From Maricaulis sp. (GTDB taxonomy: Bacteria > Pseudomonadota > Alphaproteobacteria > Caulobacterales > Maricaulaceae): 63,459 bases of DNA. Below the pieces are notes generated by a model. The model did no database searches. It had not been told where the DNA came from and saw only the letters and a list, made by a program, of their open reading frames with translations. Location of the stretch: assembly GCF_030149235.1 (NCBI RefSeq), contig NZ_JASBRW010000056.1, forward strand, positions 1 through 63,459. Direction: 5' to 3'. This document shows, one piece after another, positions 1 to 10,020 of the stretch. The stretch's first letter is position 1, and each line of letters opens with the position of its first letter. The translations under genes were made by a program, and so were the position numbers.

Positions 1-1
1 A

Positions 2-508
2 TCCTTAAGAGTCCTGACCGCAATCATTGATCAAGATGTAGAATACGGATTAGCGCCCGATTCGCTGTTGCGGTTTGTGGCGCTGGCCGATGGCGGACCG
101 GAAAGGATCAGGACCATGGCTGCGAAACTCAAAATGTCCAATGCCGAAACCCAACGCCTCCAGGGTGCCGTCGATCCGTCGGCCCGGGGCGATGTCCACG
201 ACGCGTTCACCGACCGTGCTGCTGCCGAGCGCGCCATCATGGTGCTTGGGGCGCGTGCTTTTGAAGACCAGGCGCGTCTTGCGGCCGCTGGCCAGACGGC
301 TCCGCCGCCGCGCGACTGGCGCCTCCTGGCCCAGTTTGCCGCGGAATGGAAAGAGCCGGATTTCCCGGTCTCCGGTGGCGATCTCATCCTGATGGGGTAT
401 GAGCCCGGCCCGATGCTCGGCGATGCGCTCGACGAGCTCAAGGCGCACTGGATTTCTGAACGCTTCGAGCCCTGCAAGGATGAGCTCCTGGCGCGGCTCA
501 AGCACTAG
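2..508 (+). CDS. cca: CCA tRNA nucleotidyltransferase, C-terminal part (partial)
   Basis: The reading frame is open from the left edge and stops at 506-508, so only the last 168 residues are present. They match the C-terminal region of bacterial CCA-adding enzymes/poly(A) polymerase-like nucleotidyltransferases: a helical stretch (LLRFVALADGG, KLKMSNAETQRLQ) followed by FPVSGGDLILMGYEPGP and a final helix. The family adds or repairs the 3' CCA end of tRNA in the cytoplasm. The catalytic head with its DxD motif lies outside the window. A bidirectional terminator hairpin follows immediately. Family assignment is from the tail only, but the SGGDL and PGP motifs are characteristic. Confidence 0.85.
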   Translation, partial: SLRVLTAIIDQDVEYGLAPDSLLRFVALADGGPERIRTMAAKLKMSNAETQRLQGAVDPSARGDVHDAFTDRAAAERAIMVLGARAFEDQARLAAAGQTAPPPRDWRLLAQFAAEWKEPDFPVSGGDLILMGYEPGPMLGDALDELKAHWISERFEPCKDELLARLKH

Positions 509-527
509 AGCGAGCACCTGTTCAAGC

Positions 528-559
528 AAAAAGCCCCGGCCAGCTGGCTGGGGCTTTTT
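528..559. terminator. Bidirectional intrinsic terminator between cca and the CPBP gene
   Basis: Perfect inverted repeat AAAAAGCCCC (528-537) / GGGGCTTTTT (550-559) around a 12-nt loop that can itself fold (CCAGCTGG). The A-run on one side and T-run on the other make it U-tailed on both strands, which fits the two convergent genes it separates. Confidence 0.85.
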
Positions 560-570
560 CTGTTTTGGAT

Positions 571-1278
571 TTACCAGTCCGCGTCGAGATAGAGCGCGGT
601 GAAGCCGAGCGTGTCGACAAGGCCATGGGCGACGATCAATGGCCAGAGATTGCGCTTGTAGAGCAGGTAGAGCGTGCCGAGCGACAGGCCGATGAGCCCG
701 GTCACGATCAGGCCACGCAGGCCCTGATAGTAAAAGTGGGCAATGCCGAAGATTGCAGCCGGGATCAGCACGGCGAGGAAGAGCGCGAAGGGCAGGCCCT
801 TTGTGACCCGCTCGGCGCGACTGACCATGAAGCCACGGAAGAACAGCTCCTCGCCAAATCCGGCCGAGATCCAGGCCAGCGCCAGCCACAGCAGATAGAC
901 TGGCAGATTGCCTCGGATATTGCCCCAGCGGTCTTCGACACCGTCAGGAAGGGCTCCGGTCTGCCACAGTCCCAGCGTGTCGCCGAGAAAGGCTGTGCCG
1001 GCTCCGACCCCCAGGATGACCACGACGCCCAGCACGATTTGTGGAAGGAGCAGGGCCCAGGACTTCCATCGGCCCGGGTTGCGCAGGCCGAGCTGAGCCC
1101 ATGTCTCACCGCGCGAATGCAGGTAGAGCGTCGCCAAGGTCAGGACGACGGCGAGCGAGATGGGGCCGGAGAATTTCCAGATATAGGGATCGAGAAGCGC
1201 CTTGGTGCCGAAGGCGATGGTAACGCCGGCGGTCAATTCGATCGCGGCGCGTAGGCGGGAATGGGTCTGTTCGGTCAT
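571..1278 (-). CDS. CPBP-family intramembrane metalloprotease
   Basis: A 235-aa polytopic membrane protein. The CPBP (Abi/Rce1-like) signature is visible: GFGEELFFRGF, giving the EExxxR-type motif 1, then a His-containing segment (FGIAHFYYQG) and a final HGLVDTLGF motif. The family comprises membrane-embedded glutamate/metal proteases, some involved in prenyl-protein processing or bacteriocin immunity; the substrate here is unknown. Start chosen at the ATG at 1278; an in-frame GTG two codons upstream is the alternative. It is convergent with cca across a terminator and has its own transcription unit. Confidence 0.8.
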   Translation of the reverse strand: MTEQTHSRLRAAIELTAGVTIAFGTKALLDPYIWKFSGPISLAVVLTLATLYLHSRGETWAQLGLRNPGRWKSWALLLPQIVLGVVVILGVGAGTAFLGDTLGLWQTGALPDGVEDRWGNIRGNLPVYLLWLALAWISAGFGEELFFRGFMVSRAERVTKGLPFALFLAVLIPAAIFGIAHFYYQGLRGLIVTGLIGLSLGTLYLLYKRNLWPLIVAHGLVDTLGFTALYLDADW

Positions 1279-1348
1279 GCACACGCTTTCACTTAAGGGA
1301 GGTGCCCTTTGCGGGCCTGGTCCCTTTCTAGGTGTTTGCGTGGCGGGC

Positions 1349-2170
1349 TTATTGAATGATCGTGCCGTGGGTGCGGGTGTCGATGATCTTCCACCAGGCC
1401 TTTGGCGTGAGACCGAGTGTGGCCTTGAACTGCCGTGTGAGGTGAGCCTGGTCGGAAAAGCCGCAGGCGTAGGCGGTCTCGGCCAAGCTCAGGCCGCGGA
1501 AGATGCACGCCTTGGCCCGGTCGAGGCGGCGCAGGGTGACGTAGCGATAGGGGCTGGTGCCGAGCACGGCGCGGAAATCGCGCGAGAGCTGCCAGCGCGA
1601 CACGCCGGTAACCTGCTCCAGATCTTCCATCTGAATTGGGTCAATCAAATGGGCCTCGATATAGTCTCGGGCCGCGACCACGGCTGCTGCGTCCGGCTGG
1701 CGGGTCAGGTTTCCCCCGCTATCCAGCGCGCACAGGGCTTCTGTCAGGTCCGCAAGTGCGTTTTGCCAGTGCAAGGGGTCGAGGGGTGTGGACAGGTCCC
1801 GCACAAGGTCGACGACAAGGGTGATCAGTTCTTTGTCCCGGGTCCGGCCGCCCTGAATGAAGGGGAGGGCGCGCCCATTGAGCGGGTCAAGCAAGTCTGT
1901 CGGCGCGATATTGATGCCGCGATAGCAAAACCCGTCTTCGGTGCCGGCTTGCCCGTCATGCAGCTCATCGGGATGCAGCACGACCAGCTCACCCGGCAGG
2001 GAGTGCCGGCAGGCGCCGCGATAATCGAAACTCTGAACGCCTTGGAGTGTCAGTGCGAATGTATAGGTGTCGTGCCGATGCGGAGCGAAGGCCTTCCCGC
2101 TAAACGCAGCTTCAAAGCGTTTATGCGGCCCTGCCGCCGTGGTCACTCGCCCGTTTACGTGCATGCCCAT
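1349..2170 (-). CDS. AraC-family transcriptional regulator
   Basis: 273 aa. The N-terminal ~130 residues look like a cupin-type AraC ligand-binding domain (histidine-rich start, then SLPGELVVLHPDELHDG). The C-terminal ~100 residues form the double helix-turn-helix of the family: VSRWQLSRDFRAVLG for the first HTH and AETAYACGFSDQAHLTRQFK for the conserved second one, ending GLTPKAWW. Such proteins are ligand-responsive DNA-binding regulators. It lies downstream of hemF on the same strand with an 87-bp gap. Target and ligand cannot be read from the sequence. Confidence 0.88.
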   Translation of the reverse strand: MGMHVNGRVTTAAGPHKRFEAAFSGKAFAPHRHDTYTFALTLQGVQSFDYRGACRHSLPGELVVLHPDELHDGQAGTEDGFCYRGINIAPTDLLDPLNGRALPFIQGGRTRDKELITLVVDLVRDLSTPLDPLHWQNALADLTEALCALDSGGNLTRQPDAAAVVAARDYIEAHLIDPIQMEDLEQVTGVSRWQLSRDFRAVLGTSPYRYVTLRRLDRAKACIFRGLSLAETAYACGFSDQAHLTRQFKATLGLTPKAWWKIIDTRTHGTIIQ

Positions 2171-2257
2171 GCCTGTGCCCCATTATCCGGGAACAGGCTT
2201 AGACGGGGTCAATGGTGAAATGAAGCGGGATTGGCCGCCAGATAATCCACGCTCTGC

Positions 2258-3148
2258 CTAGGGCCATTTCGCCTCGGGCGGCATCGAGGACAGGATCGAC
2301 TTCACATTGCCGCCCGTTTCCAGGCCGAACTTGGTTCCGCGGTCATAGAGCAGGTTGAACTCGGCATAGCGGCCGCGGCGAACAAGTTGTTCCTCACGGT
2401 CATCCGGGGTCCAGGGCGTTTGCATGCGCCGCCGGACGAGTTGCGGGTAGACATCGAGGAAGGCCAGGCCGACATCGCGGGTGAAAGCGAAATCGCCATC
2501 CCAGTCGCCGGTATTGTGGCGGTCGTAGAAGATCCCGCCAATGCCACGCGGTTCGTCGCGATGGGGCAGGTAGAAATACTCGTCACACCATTTCTTGAAA
2601 CGGGCGTGGAAGTCATCGTCATGCTTGTCACAGGCCGTCTTGCAGGCGGCGTGGAAGTCCTTGGCGTCATCATGGTCCTGGGTCCGGGCGCGATCGAGCA
2701 CCGGTGTCAGGTCCATCCCGCCCCCGAACCACCACTTCGTGGTGGTGATGAAGCGTGTGTTCATATGCACGGCCGGAACATGCGGGTTCCACATGTGGGC
2801 GATCAGGGAGATACCGGATGCCCAGAAGCGCGGATCTTCGGCAGCGCCGGGGATTTGCGCGCGGAATTGTTCGGAGAACTCTCCATGCACGGTCGAGACG
2901 TGAACGCCTACCTTCTCGAACAGCCGACCGCGCATAATGCCCATGCGGCCGCCGCCCTGGTCCTGGCCGCGGCTCCAGTCCTCGAACTCGAACCGGCCGG
3001 CGTCCGGCCCGTAGAGCTGGGCCGGCGCTTCGTCCTCGAGCGCTTCGAAGGCGTGGCAGATCTTGTCGCGTAGGTCCTCGAACCAGGCCCGGGCAGTGGC
3101 GCGGGCGAGGTCGATGTCGAGCGTGTCGCTGGCAGAGGTCGTCGTCAT
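2258..3148 (-). CDS. hemF: Aerobic coproporphyrinogen III oxidase HemF
   Basis: 296 aa, the normal length for HemF. It catalyses the O2-dependent oxidative decarboxylation of coproporphyrinogen III to protoporphyrinogen IX in heme biosynthesis. Conserved stretches seen in order: [50 protein letters not shown] (metal-coordinating His region), [13 protein letters not shown], and [20 protein letters not shown] near the C-terminus. It is transcribed divergently from a globin-coupled (heme-binding) chemoreceptor whose coding start is about 200 bp away. Confidence 0.96.
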   Translation of the reverse strand: MTTTSASDTLDIDLARATARAWFEDLRDKICHAFEALEDEAPAQLYGPDAGRFEFEDWSRGQDQGGGRMGIMRGRLFEKVGVHVSTVHGEFSEQFRAQIPGAAEDPRFWASGISLIAHMWNPHVPAVHMNTRFITTTKWWFGGGMDLTPVLDRARTQDHDDAKDFHAACKTACDKHDDDFHARFKKWCDEYFYLPHRDEPRGIGGIFYDRHNTGDWDGDFAFTRDVGLAFLDVYPQLVRRRMQTPWTPDDREEQLVRRGRYAEFNLLYDRGTKFGLETGGNVKSILSSMPPEAKWP

Positions 3149-3272
3149 GGCGACATGGATACGCCCTTTGTCCGCCGGTGCAAGGGTTCAAAGCGCGACT
3201 TTTGTGCCCGGCGGCGCATAAGTCTATGCGCATAAGAAATGAGCGGGGGAATAGGTAGTTGGGCGGTTTCGG

Positions 3273-3287
3273 TTAATCCGCGTTTAC
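3273..3287 (+). promoter_or_regulatory. CtrA-like box upstream of the chemoreceptor
   Basis: TTAA (3273-3276), 7 nt, then TTAC (3284-3287). This resembles the CtrA full site TTAA-N7-TTAA with one mismatch, about 60 bp before the chosen start of the chemoreceptor gene. CtrA controls motility and chemotaxis genes in many alphaproteobacteria. A single degenerate match is weak evidence. Confidence 0.35.
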
Positions 3288-3345
3288 CTTCGTAGCGGCA
3301 TCAATGAGCCCAATTGGAATGTGGAATACCCGAAGGATTTCAATC

Positions 3346-4689
3346 ATGAGCACGTTGGACCTAGCTAACCGCCTGGCCTTTCTCGAACTCGACGACGCCA
3401 CCCGCCAGTCCCTGCGCGAGATCAGACCTCTGATCGAGCGGGAAATGCCGGACGTGCTCAATGCCTTCTATGCGCATATTGCCCAGCATGATGACAGCAG
3501 CGGCTTTTTCTCCGATCCGTCCCGGGTGGCACACGCCAAGCAAAAGCAAAGCGAACATTGGGGTCGCATGCTCGATGCCCAGTTCGACGAGGCCTATATC
3601 CACTCCGCGCGCACCATCGGTCAGGTTCACAACCGGATCGGTCTCTCACCGACCCTCTATATGGGCGGGTATTCCTTTGTCATGGCGCGAATCCAGGCTG
3701 CGATCATCGAGGACGGCTACAGCCGCCTGCATAATCGCAGCGCCGAAACGGCCGAGCGTGTCGCCGCTTTCACCCGCGTTGCGATGCTCGACATGGACCT
3801 GGCGCTCGAGGTCTATAGCGAGAGCCGCAAGGCTGATGAGGACAAGGCCCGCATCGAAGCGCTCACGGCGGAGTTCGAGCAGCAGGTCATCGCCATCGCC
3901 GACCAAGTCCTCTCCGCCGCGACCAGTGTGAAACAAGCCACCGATTCAATTGCCGAGAATGCCCGCAGCAGCGGGGAGGAGATGAATCAGGCCTCGATGC
4001 GGTCAACCGATGTACGCAAATCGGCCGAGAGCGCTGCCGCCTCGACCACGGAAATGACGGCCTCTATCGCGGAGATCGCGCGCCAAGCCAGTGACACCGC
4101 CACGCAGAGCAGTTCGGCGTCCCAGTCGGCCCAGGTCACAGTCGAGACCATGTCCCAGCTGGCCGGCGCCGCTGAAAAGATTGGTGAGATCGTTACCCTG
4201 ATCGAAGGAGTTGCGGAACAGACCAACCTGCTGGCGCTGAATGCCACCATCGAGGCGGCGCGGGCCGGGGAGGCCGGCAAGGGCTTCGCAGTGGTGGCCT
4301 CCGAGGTCAAGGCGCTCGCCAGCCAGACCGGCAAGGCGACTGAGGATATCTCTCACCAGATTGCCGGCATGCAGGAAACGGTCAGCCGCGCCGTGCGCGA
4401 AATCGATACCGTCAGCGCCTCGATCGAGGATGTCAGCGCGACCGGTGCTTCGATCAGTGCCGCGGTGGAAGAACAGAACGCGGCCACGGGTGAGATTTCC
4501 CGCAGTGCCGAAATGACGGCCGGTGCCGCCGCCGAGCTCGATAAGCTTGTCTCGCGGGTCGGTGAGGGCGCGCGCTCAGCTTATGAAGCCTGCCGCGCCG
4601 TCGCCGGTGAGGTGGATGATTTGCAGGCCCAGTCCAAGGCGATGCGCGAAAACATCACCGCCTTCCTTAGCAAGCTGCGCGCGGCCTAG
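3346..4689 (+). CDS. Globin-coupled methyl-accepting chemotaxis protein (soluble)
   Basis: 447 aa with no membrane segment. Residues ~1-155 form a globin-coupled sensor domain, with the hallmark [18 protein letters not shown] whose His (about residue 95) would be the proximal heme ligand. Residues ~185-445 are the methyl-accepting signalling helices, with the hairpin tip [20 protein letters not shown] followed by [15 protein letters not shown]. Family members bind heme and sense O2 or other gases, signalling to CheA/CheW (HemAT type). Start chosen at 3346, where GAAGG sits 9 nt upstream, rather than at an ATG 14 codons earlier. No C-terminal CheR-tethering pentapeptide is seen. Divergent from hemF; its stop overlaps that of the helicase gene. 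Confidence 0.93.
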   Translation: MSTLDLANRLAFLELDDATRQSLREIRPLIEREMPDVLNAFYAHIAQHDDSSGFFSDPSRVAHAKQKQSEHWGRMLDAQFDEAYIHSARTIGQVHNRIGLSPTLYMGGYSFVMARIQAAIIEDGYSRLHNRSAETAERVAAFTRVAMLDMDLALEVYSESRKADEDKARIEALTAEFEQQVIAIADQVLSAATSVKQATDSIAENARSSGEEMNQASMRSTDVRKSAESAAASTTEMTASIAEIARQASDTATQSSSASQSAQVTVETMSQLAGAAEKIGEIVTLIEGVAEQTNLLALNATIEAARAGEAGKGFAVVASEVKALASQTGKATEDISHQIAGMQETVSRAVREIDTVSASIEDVSATGASISAAVEEQNAATGEISRSAEMTAGAAAELDKLVSRVGEGARSAYEACRAVAGEVDDLQAQSKAMRENITAFLSKLRAA

Positions 4690-6032
4690 GCCGCCGCAGC
4701 ACCGCTGGAATTGGACGGCCGGCGACGCGGCCGGCGCTTCTTTTGTGCATTGCCAGACGCTTCGGCGGGCTTGGCCGCCTTACGCGGCTCTCCCCGTTGC
4801 GCCTTGGGCTTGCCCGGTCCATTTGCCGAACGACGTTGTCCGCCGCCTGAACGGCCTTGCCCGCCGCCGCGACCACGCTGGGGTTTCTTGGCCGGCTTGG
4901 GGCAATGCAGGTCTGCCCCTTCATCGGTGAGATGAAAGCCAATCGTTTTCTCGATATCGCGCAGCAAGATGCGGTCATCCATCTCAACGAGTGAGATAGC
5001 GACACCGTCTGTGCCGGCCCGCGCGGTACGTCCGATGCGGTGGACATAGACCTCCGGCACATTGGGGAGGTCGAAATTCACCACATGGGACACGTTATCA
5101 ATATCGATACCACGGGCGGCGATATCGGTGGCGACCATGATCTTCACATCGCCCGACTTGAAGGCTTCCAGCGCTTTCTCGCGCTGATTCTGGCTCTTAT
5201 TGCCGTGAATGGCGACGGCCTCGAGGCCATCCTTGCCAAGATTCTGCACAATCCGGTTTGCGCCGTGCTTGGTGCGAGAGAACACGATGGCGCGCTCGAC
5301 TTCCCGCGCCGCCAGGATATCGCGCAGGGCATCGCGCTTGTCCGCGCGCTCGACCAGCAGGACTTTTTGCTCGATACGCTCGACCGGCTTGGATTGCGGG
5401 GTAACGGCGATCTCGACAGGATCGGTCAGGAACTGATTGGCCAATTGCCGGATCGGCTTGGGCATGGTGGCGGAGAAAAGCAGGGTCTGACGCGTCTTCC
5501 GCAGCTTGCTCATGATCTGACGGATGGCGGGCATGAAGCCGAGGTCCATCATCTGATCGGCCTCGTCCAGCACGACGGTCTTGATCTTGTCCAGGCGCAG
5601 CACGCCGCTACCGGCATGATCGAGCAGGCGGCCGGGCGTGGCGACGAGAATGTCGACACCGGGCTCCAGGCGCTTGATCTGAGGACGCGGCTTCACGCCG
5701 CCGACGATCACGGTGTGGCTGAGTTTGAGGTGTTTGGAATAGGTCTCGATACTGTCGCCGATCTGGGCGGCGAGTTCGCGGGTTGGAGCCAGGATCAAAG
5801 CGCGGCAGCCGCGCGGTCCCGCGCGTTCATCACTGGCTGCGAGGCGGGTGAGGAGGGGCAGAACGAATGCGGCAGTCTTGCCGGTACCGGTCTGAGCAAT
5901 ACCGACAAGGTCACGGCCTTGCAGCAGAACCGGAATGGCCTTGGCCTGGATCGGTGTGGGTTGGGTATAGCCGGCTTCATCGACGGCTGTCTGGACCGGC
6001 TGTGCCAGTCCCAAGTCAGAAAAAAGAGTCAA
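4686..6032 (-). CDS. rhlE: DEAD-box RNA helicase, RhlE-like
   Basis: 448 aa from a TTG start that gives the family-typical N-terminus TLFSDLGL. Helicase motifs in order: the Q motif (GYTQPTPIQ), AQTGTGKT (Walker A), [22 protein letters not shown] (DEAD), SATMP, then the C-terminal core with [10 protein letters not shown] and [11 protein letters not shown] basic Gly/Arg/Lys-rich tail of about 90 residues ends the protein, as in RhlE-type helicases acting in ribosome assembly or RNA turnover. The frame stays open to an ATG at 6128, but that leader looks unlike the family and no good ribosome binding site is evident for either start. The stop overlaps the chemoreceptor stop in CTAG. Confidence 0.92.
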   Translation of the reverse strand: MTLFSDLGLAQPVQTAVDEAGYTQPTPIQAKAIPVLLQGRDLVGIAQTGTGKTAAFVLPLLTRLAASDERAGPRGCRALILAPTRELAAQIGDSIETYSKHLKLSHTVIVGGVKPRPQIKRLEPGVDILVATPGRLLDHAGSGVLRLDKIKTVVLDEADQMMDLGFMPAIRQIMSKLRKTRQTLLFSATMPKPIRQLANQFLTDPVEIAVTPQSKPVERIEQKVLLVERADKRDALRDILAAREVERAIVFSRTKHGANRIVQNLGKDGLEAVAIHGNKSQNQREKALEAFKSGDVKIMVATDIAARGIDIDNVSHVVNFDLPNVPEVYVHRIGRTARAGTDGVAISLVEMDDRILLRDIEKTIGFHLTDEGADLHCPKPAKKPQRGRGGGQGRSGGGQRRSANGPGKPKAQRGEPRKAAKPAEASGNAQKKRRPRRRPSNSSGAAAA

Positions 6033-6323
6033 AAAACAATACCATAAAAGCGCGTCCAGCGAGGCTGGGTGCGCGAAAATCAAATGAACGAAATGAGCGT
6101 AGATCAGCCGTCCGGCGAGGCGCATCAAGGCGCGGTGGATCGCTGAAAAGATCCTGTAGGGCCGCGAACTTCCTCTGAAGAAGGCCTACGCGCGGCGTGT
6201 TGAGCTTGATATGGGCCTAAGTGAAAGCAAAAGCAAGCGCTGGATTGGTTTTGTGACCAAGCCGCCGCGGTGAAACTCCAGCAATACTGGCCTCACTGCA
6301 GGATATAAGGCTAAACTCGCATT

Positions 6324-7460
6324 ATGAGGCCTTACATCTTTTCGGTGAAAATCCGAGGCGTGGTCGTTCGCGCTGAACCGTCCTGGCTGTTTCTGGTGCT
6401 GCTGGTCGCCTGGTCCTTGGCTGTCGGCTTCTTTCCAGATGCCGAAGCGGGCCTGAGCACGCAGACCTATATCGCCATGGCCATTCTGGCGGTGGCGGGG
6501 CTGACTTTTTCGATTGTCGCCCACGAGTTGTCCCACACTTTCGTCGGGCGGGCCTTTGGTCTGCCCATCCATCACGTAACCCTGTTCCTTTTCGGTGGCG
6601 CCGCAGAGCTTGAGGAGGAGCCCGACCGGCCGCTGGTCGAGCTGGTAATGGCATTGGCCGGTCCGGTGATGAGCCTGTTTCTGGCGCTGATATTCTCCTC
6701 GGCGGCGGGCTGGCCGGGCCTGCAGGAGAGCTGGCAGCCGCTGGCATTGGTGCTGAGTTATCTCGGCCTGATCAACCTGATCCTGGCTCTGTTCAACATG
6801 GTGCCGGCCTTTCCGCTCGACGGTGGCCGGGTCCTGCGCGCCATCTTGTGGATGTTCGGGGCCAGCCAGCGGCAGGCGACCCGGATTGCGAGCCTCGCGG
6901 GCGAGGTCTTTGCCGTCTTTTTGATGGTCAATGGCGTTCTGGTCCTGCTGCTGGCCGTTTCCGCTGCAGGCTTGTGGTGGATACTGATCGGTTTCTTCCT
7001 GCGATCGGCGGCCCGTTCGGCCCGGCTGCAGCTCGAAACGCGACTCGCCCTGCGCGAACTGCGCGTTGCCGATCTTATCCGGCCCGGACTTGAGACGGTC
7101 GATGCGCGAGCAAGCGTCGAGGATTTCATTCGCGAGAAACTCGTCTTCCATCATCGGGACTGGTGTCCGGTTGTTGATCAGGGCCGGTTGATCGGCGGTG
7201 CGGGCGTGTTGGAAGCCGAGGCCGTGCCGCGCGAGGACAGGCTGCTCCGGCGCGTCGGCGAAATCGCGGTCAAACCGCTGGCGGGGCAGGTCATTGACGC
7301 GCTTGCCAAGGGCGACACAGCGCTCCGCCGGATGCAGCATCACCATCTCGACCGGCTCTATGTCGTCGATGGCGACCGCCTCGCCGGTGTGTTGATGGCG
7401 GCCGATCTGGTGGCCTATGCACAAATGAAACACCGGTTCGAAGATGCGGGGATGAGCTAG
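6324..7460 (+). CDS. Site-2-type M50 zinc metalloprotease with C-terminal CBS pair
   Basis: 378 aa. Residues ~1-240 are a multispanning M50 domain with AHELSHTFVGR (HExxH at about residue 68) and the second zinc-ligand motif NMVPAFPLDGGRVLRA. The last ~130 residues look like a CBS-domain pair (VADLIRPGLETV ... VLMAADLVAYA), which usually binds adenine nucleotides. The family cleaves transmembrane substrates in the membrane; here the substrate is unknown. Stands alone on the + strand after a ~290-bp gap from the helicase start in which I see no gene. Its stop overlaps the trmL stop in CTAG. Confidence 0.9.
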   Translation: MRPYIFSVKIRGVVVRAEPSWLFLVLLVAWSLAVGFFPDAEAGLSTQTYIAMAILAVAGLTFSIVAHELSHTFVGRAFGLPIHHVTLFLFGGAAELEEEPDRPLVELVMALAGPVMSLFLALIFSSAAGWPGLQESWQPLALVLSYLGLINLILALFNMVPAFPLDGGRVLRAILWMFGASQRQATRIASLAGEVFAVFLMVNGVLVLLLAVSAAGLWWILIGFFLRSAARSARLQLETRLALRELRVADLIRPGLETVDARASVEDFIREKLVFHHRDWCPVVDQGRLIGGAGVLEAEAVPREDRLLRRVGEIAVKPLAGQVIDALAKGDTALRRMQHHHLDRLYVVDGDRLAGVLMAADLVAYAQMKHRFEDAGMS

Positions 7461-7909
7461 GCCGGACCAAGCTGCCGCTGCGCCTCCGCCAGCGCAATGC
7501 CGGCGCTGACCACCACATTGAGCGAGCGGGTTTCAGGGCGAATCGGTATCACCACCCGAGCGTCCGCTGAATGGTGGACTTCATCCGGCACACCGGCGCT
7601 TTCGCGGCCAAATAATAACCGGTCATCAGGCCTGAAGGAGAAATCCCAAAGGTTGTCAGCGGCTTTGGTCGTAAACAGAACGAGGCGACCAATTGCCGCG
7701 TCTGCACTTGATGTGTAGTGGCCCCAGGAGGCGTGCCGGAGGGGCGAAATGGCTGCCTGATAGTCCATCGCAGCCTTCCTAATCCCCTTTGCTGTAAGGG
7801 GAAAAGCGCATGGCTCGATGATGTCCATACCAGCCCCGAAACAGGCCGCGACGCGCATGGCCGCCCCAAGGTTTTGCGGAATATCAGGTTGAAAAAAAAC
7901 GATACGCAT
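7457..7909 (-). CDS. trmL: tRNA (cytidine/uridine-34 2'-O)-methyltransferase TrmL
   Basis: 150 aa, the usual size of this minimal SPOUT enzyme. Motifs: an N-terminal strand followed by FQPDIPQNLGAAMR, the central FGRESAGVP knot region, and RSLNVVVSAGIALAEA at the C-terminus, all typical of SpoU/TrmH knotted methyltransferases of the TrmL subfamily. It 2'-O-methylates the wobble nucleotide of certain tRNA-Leu species using S-adenosylmethionine. Transcribed divergently from petA with about 175 bp between the starts. Confidence 0.93.
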   Translation of the reverse strand: MRIVFFQPDIPQNLGAAMRVAACFGAGMDIIEPCAFPLTAKGIRKAAMDYQAAISPLRHASWGHYTSSADAAIGRLVLFTTKAADNLWDFSFRPDDRLLFGRESAGVPDEVHHSADARVVIPIRPETRSLNVVVSAGIALAEAQRQLGPA

Positions 7910-8084
7910 TCTAAGCCGCGCTCACGTCGAAATTTGGGAAGTGTACGCCACGCTCTGTGGCGCTGCGACACGCCCATCGACGATCGGTTATGCGACGTCA
8001 AGCCCGGACCCCGGATTTGGTGTCGATTTTCTGGGGCAGGGGATGCCGTCCGGCTCCCCAAGATATAAGAGAAGAGGTCGGCTC

Positions 8085-8711
8085 GTGACGGAAGAAAACG
8101 GCGCGCTTGACGGACACGGGGAAGAACCCTCCCGCCGCGACTTCATTTATATCGCTGCAGGCGGCGCGACCGCTGTTGGTGGCGGTCTTGTGATTTGGCC
8201 ATTCATCGATCAGATGAACCCGGCAGCGGACACGCTGGCCCTGGGGTCCATCCGGGTCGATATTTCCCAGCTCCTTCCGGGCTCGGAAATGACGGTGATG
8301 TGGCGCGGTGCGCCGGTCTTCATCCGTCACCGCACGGAAGACGAGGTGGCAGAGGCCCGCGATGTGGAATTGTCGGCTCTGCCCGACGAGGACGCCCGTA
8401 ACGAAAACCTGCCCGACGGCACGCCGGCGCTCGACGCCAACCGTGTGCTTCGACCGGAATTCCTGATCGTCAAAGGCAACTGCACCCACCTGGGTTGCGT
8501 GCCGACGAGCCAGGAGACCAATGCGGGCGGCGAATACAATGCCTGGTACTGCCCGTGCCACGGTTCTCACTACGACAAGTCTGCGCGCATCCGTCGCGGC
8601 CCGGCTCCTGAAAACCTGCCGGTACCGGACTACTTCTTCGAGAGCGAGACGACCGTGAAAATTGGTCTGAACGATGAAGAACGCGCTAACTCTGGGTGGG
8701 CTGTAGCATGA
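8085..8711 (+). CDS. petA: Ubiquinol-cytochrome c reductase Rieske iron-sulfur subunit
   Basis: 208 aa from a GTG start at 8085 (GAAGAGG upstream), chosen because it begins just ahead of a Tat-type signal/anchor [12 protein letters not shown] and a single membrane helix. The two [2Fe-2S] ligand boxes are intact: CTHLGC and CPCHGS. The protein is the electron-accepting subunit of the cytochrome bc1 complex, taking an electron from ubiquinol at the Qo site and passing it to cytochrome c1. First gene of petABC; its TGA overlaps the petB ATG (ATGA). An in-frame upstream ATG at 7941 would add a non-conserved leader. Confidence 0.96.
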   Translation: MTEENGALDGHGEEPSRRDFIYIAAGGATAVGGGLVIWPFIDQMNPAADTLALGSIRVDISQLLPGSEMTVMWRGAPVFIRHRTEDEVAEARDVELSALPDEDARNENLPDGTPALDANRVLRPEFLIVKGNCTHLGCVPTSQETNAGGEYNAWYCPCHGSHYDKSARIRRGPAPENLPVPDYFFESETTVKIGLNDEERANSGWAVA

Positions 8712-10009
8712 GTGGACCTTCGACCTACGAACCGAAAACCGGCTTTACCAAATGGCTCGACTCGCGCCTGCCGATCATCCGCCTCGGCTGGGACAGCTTT
8801 GTCGACTTCCCGACGCCGCGTAACCTGAACTACTGGTGGACCTTCGGCGGGATCCTCGCGATCTTCCTGATGATCCAGATCGTCACCGGTATTGTCCTGG
8901 CGATGCACTACGTGCCGCATGAAGCCTATGCCTTCGACAGTGTCGAGCGTATCCGCCGTGACGTGAATTTCGGCTGGATGATCCAGTCCATGCACGCCAA
9001 TGGCGCGGCCTTCTTCTTTGTCGCCGTCTATCTGCACATGTTCCGCGGCCTCTATTACGGTTCCTACAAGGCGCCGCGTGAGGTGTTGTGGATCTTGGGC
9101 GTCGTGATCTACCTGTTGATGATGGCCACGGCCTTCATGGGCTACGTCCTGCCGTGGGGCCAGATGTCCTACTGGGGCGCCATCGTGATCACCAACCTGA
9201 TCGGTGCGCTGCCCTTCGTCGGCGATGCGATCCGTGAATGGCTGTGGGGCGGTTTCTCGGTCGGTCAGGCCACGCTGAACCGCTTCTTCTCGCTGCACTA
9301 CCTGCTGCCCTTCGTGATCGCCGGCGTGGTCGGTCTGCATATCTGGGCGCTGCACGTTCCGGGCAATGGCAACCCCGTTGGTCTCGACGTGCGTGGCGGT
9401 GATGACGGCAAGAAGGATACGCTGCCCTTCCACCCGTACTACACGGTCAAGGACGGCTTCGCGATCCTGGTCTACCTGATGGTATTCTGCGTCTTCGTCT
9501 TCTTCCTGCCGACCGTTCTGGGTCACGCGGACAACTTCATCGAAGCCAACCCGCTCTCGACCCCGGCTCACATCGTTCCGGAATGGTATTTCCTGCCCTT
9601 CTACGCGATCCTGCGTGCCATTACCTTCGACATCGGCCCGATCGATGCGAAGCTGGGCGGCGTGCTGCTGATGTTCGGCGCTATCGCGATCCTGTTTGTC
9701 CTGCCCTGGCTGGACACGTCCAAGGTTCGCTCCATGCGCTATCGTCCGCTGACGCGCTGGTTCTTCATCTTCTTCGTCCTGGCCTGCTTCGGCCTGGGCT
9801 GGTGCGGTGCGAAGAACCCGGATGATTACGTGCTCGGCATCGAGGGCTTCAAATTCCTCTACTTCGGCCAGTTCCTGACGTTGTACTACTTCGCCTACTT
9901 CCTCGTCGTGCTCCCGGTTATGGGCATTGTCGAGAAGCCGAAGGAACGTCCTGCGTCGATCGAGGCAGCGGTCCTGGGCAACAACACCAACGCCCAGCCG
10001 GCGGAATAA
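8708..10009 (+). CDS. petB: Cytochrome b subunit of the bc1 complex
   Basis: 433 aa polytopic protein. Family features: a first helix ending [17 protein letters not shown], the Qo-site region, heme-ligating histidines in helices B and D ([35 protein letters not shown] with a following LHIWALH), and the PEWY motif at [16 protein letters not shown]. It carries hemes bL and bH and the Qo and Qi quinone sites. The ATG at 8708 overlaps the petA stop; an ATG-like start 4 codons upstream is possible but would lie further inside petA. petC follows 11 nt downstream. Confidence 0.97.
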   Translation: MSGPSTYEPKTGFTKWLDSRLPIIRLGWDSFVDFPTPRNLNYWWTFGGILAIFLMIQIVTGIVLAMHYVPHEAYAFDSVERIRRDVNFGWMIQSMHANGAAFFFVAVYLHMFRGLYYGSYKAPREVLWILGVVIYLLMMATAFMGYVLPWGQMSYWGAIVITNLIGALPFVGDAIREWLWGGFSVGQATLNRFFSLHYLLPFVIAGVVGLHIWALHVPGNGNPVGLDVRGGDDGKKDTLPFHPYYTVKDGFAILVYLMVFCVFVFFLPTVLGHADNFIEANPLSTPAHIVPEWYFLPFYAILRAITFDIGPIDAKLGGVLLMFGAIAILFVLPWLDTSKVRSMRYRPLTRWFFIFFVLACFGLGWCGAKNPDDYVLGIEGFKFLYFGQFLTLYYFAYFLVVLPVMGIVEKPKERPASIEAAVLGNNTNAQPAE

Positions 10010-10020
10010 GGATCAAGATC

